Source: Pseudomonadales bacterium (GTDB taxonomy: Bacteria; Pseudomonadota; Gammaproteobacteria; Pseudomonadales; Pseudohongiellaceae). From it: a DNA stretch of 7,107 bases. The translations under genes were made by a program, and so were the position numbers. Under the pieces are notes generated by a model. That model saw only the letters and a list, made by a program, of their open reading frames with translations, did not search any database and was not told where the DNA came from. Location of the stretch: positions 1 to 7,107 of the forward strand of contig JAKSCP010000042.1 of NCBI GenBank assembly GCA_022360535.1, in the 5' to 3' direction. Positions 5,517 through 7,107 of this stretch are shown piece by piece; position 1 is the first letter of the stretch; the number at the start of each line of letters is the position of its first letter.

Positions 5517-6398
5517 ATGTGGCAACAAATTCAAATTCAGACCAGTTCTGAAGAGACCGCATCGCTCGAAGAATTGTTACTGGAGCATGGCGCTGTATCA
5601 ATTAGTCTGGTGGATTCTGAAGATCAACCGATTTTCCAAAAGGAGCCAGGTGCCACTCCATTATGGAAACATGTCACCTTATTAGCTTTGTTTGAGGCAG
5701 ACACCGAGTTAAAACCACTGCTGGCCCTGCTGAGCTTTCAACCAAATGTGCTTAATCGTGATTCTCTGAACGTTGAAGTTATCGAGGATCAGGTTTGGGA
5801 ACGCAGTTGGATGAACGATTTCGAAGCCATGCAGTTCGGCGAGAAATTATGGATTTGTCCAAGCTGGCAGATACCACCCGACCCAGACGCAGTCAACATC
5901 ATGCTCGATCCAGGTCTGGCATTTGGTAGCGGCACCCATGCCACAACATCACTCTGTCTTCGCTGGCTCGATAGCCAGGAACTAACGGGTAAGGAAGTAA
6001 TCGACTATGGCAGTGGCTCCGGGGTACTGGCTATCGCGGCGGCCTTATTGGGCGCCAAGCGCGTGCACGCAGTGGACAATGATGCTCAGGCTATCGCAGC
6101 CACCATGGATAACAGCAATCGCAATCAGATCGGCAACCGTCTAATCACCGCTTACCTGCCGGAAGCATTGCCAAACCTCAAGGCAGATATCCTGTTGGCG
6201 AATATTCTGGCTGAACCACTGCTTGAATTGGCCGATCGATTTGCAGGCCTGGTTAAACCTGGGGGCTCGCTGGTTCTTTCCGGAATCCTGGAACAACAGA
6301 GTGATGCCCTGGTGGAGAGCTATGGCCGTTGGTTTGAACTGGAGCCAGCTGTGCTCGAAAACGATTGGGTGCGCCTCATCGGCAAGCGCAAGTCGTGA
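5517..6398 (+). CDS. prmA: Ribosomal protein L11 methyltransferase
   Basis: S-adenosylmethionine-dependent trimethylation of ribosomal protein L11 in the cytoplasm. The 293 residues are identical in length to E. coli PrmA. The N-terminal substrate-recognition domain (about 1-95) starts MWQQIQIQ, followed by VWERSWMNDFEAMQFGEKLW (93-112). The Rossmann-fold methyltransferase domain has DPGLAFGSGTHATTSL (131-146), the cofactor loop VIDYGSGSGVLAIAA (161-175) and LLANILAEPLLELA (226-239). The cofactor loop reads GSGSG where many PrmA have GCGSG, a mild change that keeps the glycines. No clear ribosome site precedes the ATG, which lies 25 bp after accC; translational coupling is possible. The accC-prmA adjacency matches the order in Pseudomonas and relatives, although PrmA has no metabolic link to fatty acid synthesis. 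Confidence 0.96.
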   Translation: MWQQIQIQTSSEETASLEELLLEHGAVSISLVDSEDQPIFQKEPGATPLWKHVTLLALFEADTELKPLLALLSFQPNVLNRDSLNVEVIEDQVWERSWMNDFEAMQFGEKLWICPSWQIPPDPDAVNIMLDPGLAFGSGTHATTSLCLRWLDSQELTGKEVIDYGSGSGVLAIAAALLGAKRVHAVDNDAQAIAATMDNSNRNQIGNRLITAYLPEALPNLKADILLANILAEPLLELADRFAGLVKPGGSLVLSGILEQQSDALVESYGRWFELEPAVLENDWVRLIGKRKS

Positions 6399-6436
6399 TC
6401 TCCGCTGCCGATTACCCTACAATCGAAGCCCAAATC

Positions 6437-6465
6437 TTGACGAACTTACTCAAGCAAAATTTAAC
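6437..6465 (+). promoter_or_regulatory. Candidate sigma-70 promoter before the zinc-ribbon gene
   Basis: TTGACG (6437-6442, five of six to TTGACA), a 17-bp spacer, then TTTAAC (6460-6465, four of six to TATAAT). Transcription would begin near 6472, giving a leader of only about 11 bases that still contains the CAGG ribosome site at 6474-6477. This would let the zinc-ribbon gene, and whatever follows it outside the window, be transcribed apart from prmA. A GCAAA/TTTGC inverted repeat (6454-6458, 6466-6470) overlaps the -10. Based on consensus only. Confidence 0.4.
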
Positions 6466-6482
6466 TTTGCTCCCAGGTCACC

Positions 6483-7107
6483 ATGTCGTTCCAGGTCACG
6501 CAGTGTCCAAGTTGCGCATCCACCTTTAATACCAATCCCAAGCTGCTGGACATGGCCGAAGGCAGAGTCCGTTGCGGAGCCTGCTTGACCGTCTTTGATG
6601 CTGTAGACCATTTCGTCAGTTCCGATCTTGCTGACCAGGAGCAGAGCGACGAATCAGTTTTTATTGGCAGTGAACCTGAAGATTTTTTCGACCCCTCTGT
6701 GTTCTTGACCCGCAGCGCGCTGAACCAACCCGACGACGAACTGGTTACCACCGAATCTGAGGAGGAACCAGAGCAGTCTGCACAGAGTGAGTTTTCTGAT
6801 TTCATCCCTACAGAGGAAATTCACAGCGAAGACCTGTTTGCCAGAGAAGCGCCTGAAATCCCGCCAGAACTCGCTGAAACAAGCGCAGATTTCAACAAAC
6901 CTGAGTCTGATCCGGGGCAACTGGAACCGCTCTCCGAAACAGACAAGCAAACCGATGAACAGGAAGACCGGATTGAGTTAATAGAGCCCAATTTCGACGC
7001 AACGCGAATTCAGGGATTCGAAAGTGCATTTGAAGACGGGTTGAAAGAGCCAGTGGAAGAACCCGCCGATCATAGCGATGTTGAACAACAGGAGCGACTG
7101 GAAGACC
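6483..7107 (+). CDS. Zinc-ribbon (MJ0042-type) protein with long acidic region, probable DUF3426 family, partial
   Basis: Function unknown. The frame is open from the ATG at 6483 to the right edge (208 codons), so the 3' end is missing. The N-terminus is a compact zinc ribbon: Cys8 and Cys11 (CPSC), then Cys31 and Cys34 (CGAC), with TxF at 13-15 and TVFDA at 36-40 after the two knuckles. This is the pattern of the MJ0042 finger found at the start of DUF3426 membrane-anchored proteins. From about residue 50 to the edge the sequence is strongly acidic and low in complexity, rich in Glu, Asp, Pro and Ser, and likely disordered. Family members usually continue to one membrane helix and a C-terminal DUF3426 domain, which would lie beyond the window. 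The start is supported by AGG at 6475-6477. In Pseudomonas a similar hypothetical gene sits between prmA and dusB-fis. Confidence 0.8.
   Translation, partial: MSFQVTQCPSCASTFNTNPKLLDMAEGRVRCGACLTVFDAVDHFVSSDLADQEQSDESVFIGSEPEDFFDPSVFLTRSALNQPDDELVTTESEEEPEQSAQSEFSDFIPTEEIHSEDLFAREAPEIPPELAETSADFNKPESDPGQLEPLSETDKQTDEQEDRIELIEPNFDATRIQGFESAFEDGLKEPVEEPADHSDVEQQERLED

Noticed and set aside
6454..6470. GCAAA...TTTGC inverted repeat considered as a prmA terminator
   Set aside because: Short AT-rich stem without a T-run, and it overlaps a better-supported -10 element. The 9-base string GCAAAATTT shared with 3138-3146 is too short and AT-rich to claim as a repeat family.
6461..6805. Minus-strand Ser-rich open frame opposite the zinc-ribbon gene
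   Set aside because: Antisense of Glu/Asp codons produces Ser/Phe/Leu-rich shadows; the plus strand has a clear CxxC...CxxC finger and a ribosome site.

Overview
The window carries core metabolism genes of a Gammaproteobacterium. Evidence for this is the FabA/FabB pair for anaerobic unsaturated fatty acid synthesis, and the gene order DsbD-type gene, aroQ, accB, accC, prmA, zinc-ribbon/DUF3426-type gene. That order is the one I know from Pseudomonas and relatives, where dusB and fis usually follow. Base composition looks balanced to slightly GC-rich and even across the genes. I see no mobile element, CRISPR array, tRNA or rRNA. I cannot name the genus.

Layout: positions 1-556 (minus) are the N-terminal 185 codons of a mannose-1-phosphate guanylyltransferase that runs off the left edge. 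A 206-bp divergent intergenic region (557-762) follows. On the plus strand come fabA (763-1299), fabB (1341-2558), a small secreted protein equal to the isolated N-terminal domain of DsbD (2586-3080), aroQ (3204-3644), accB (3664-4125), accC (4151-5491), prmA (5517-6398) and the start of a zinc-ribbon protein (6483 to the right edge). Gaps inside the plus-strand series are 19 to 123 bp, and I see no clear intrinsic terminator in them, so one or two operons are likely.

How the genes fit together: AccB and AccC are the biotin carrier and biotin carboxylase of acetyl-CoA carboxylase, which makes malonyl-CoA. FabA introduces the cis double bond and FabB elongates the product. The window therefore groups the committed step of fatty acid synthesis with the unsaturated branch. 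AroQ serves the shikimate pathway and PrmA methylates ribosomal protein L11. ManC makes GDP-mannose for surface polysaccharides and belongs to a separate, divergent unit.

The point that departs most from expectation is the DsbD-type gene. It sits where full-length dsbD/dipZ usually lies, but it encodes only the periplasmic acceptor domain, with signal peptide and both redox cysteines, and stops cleanly at the domain boundary. The membrane and thioredoxin domains are absent. The remaining content looks like ordinary housekeeping genes.
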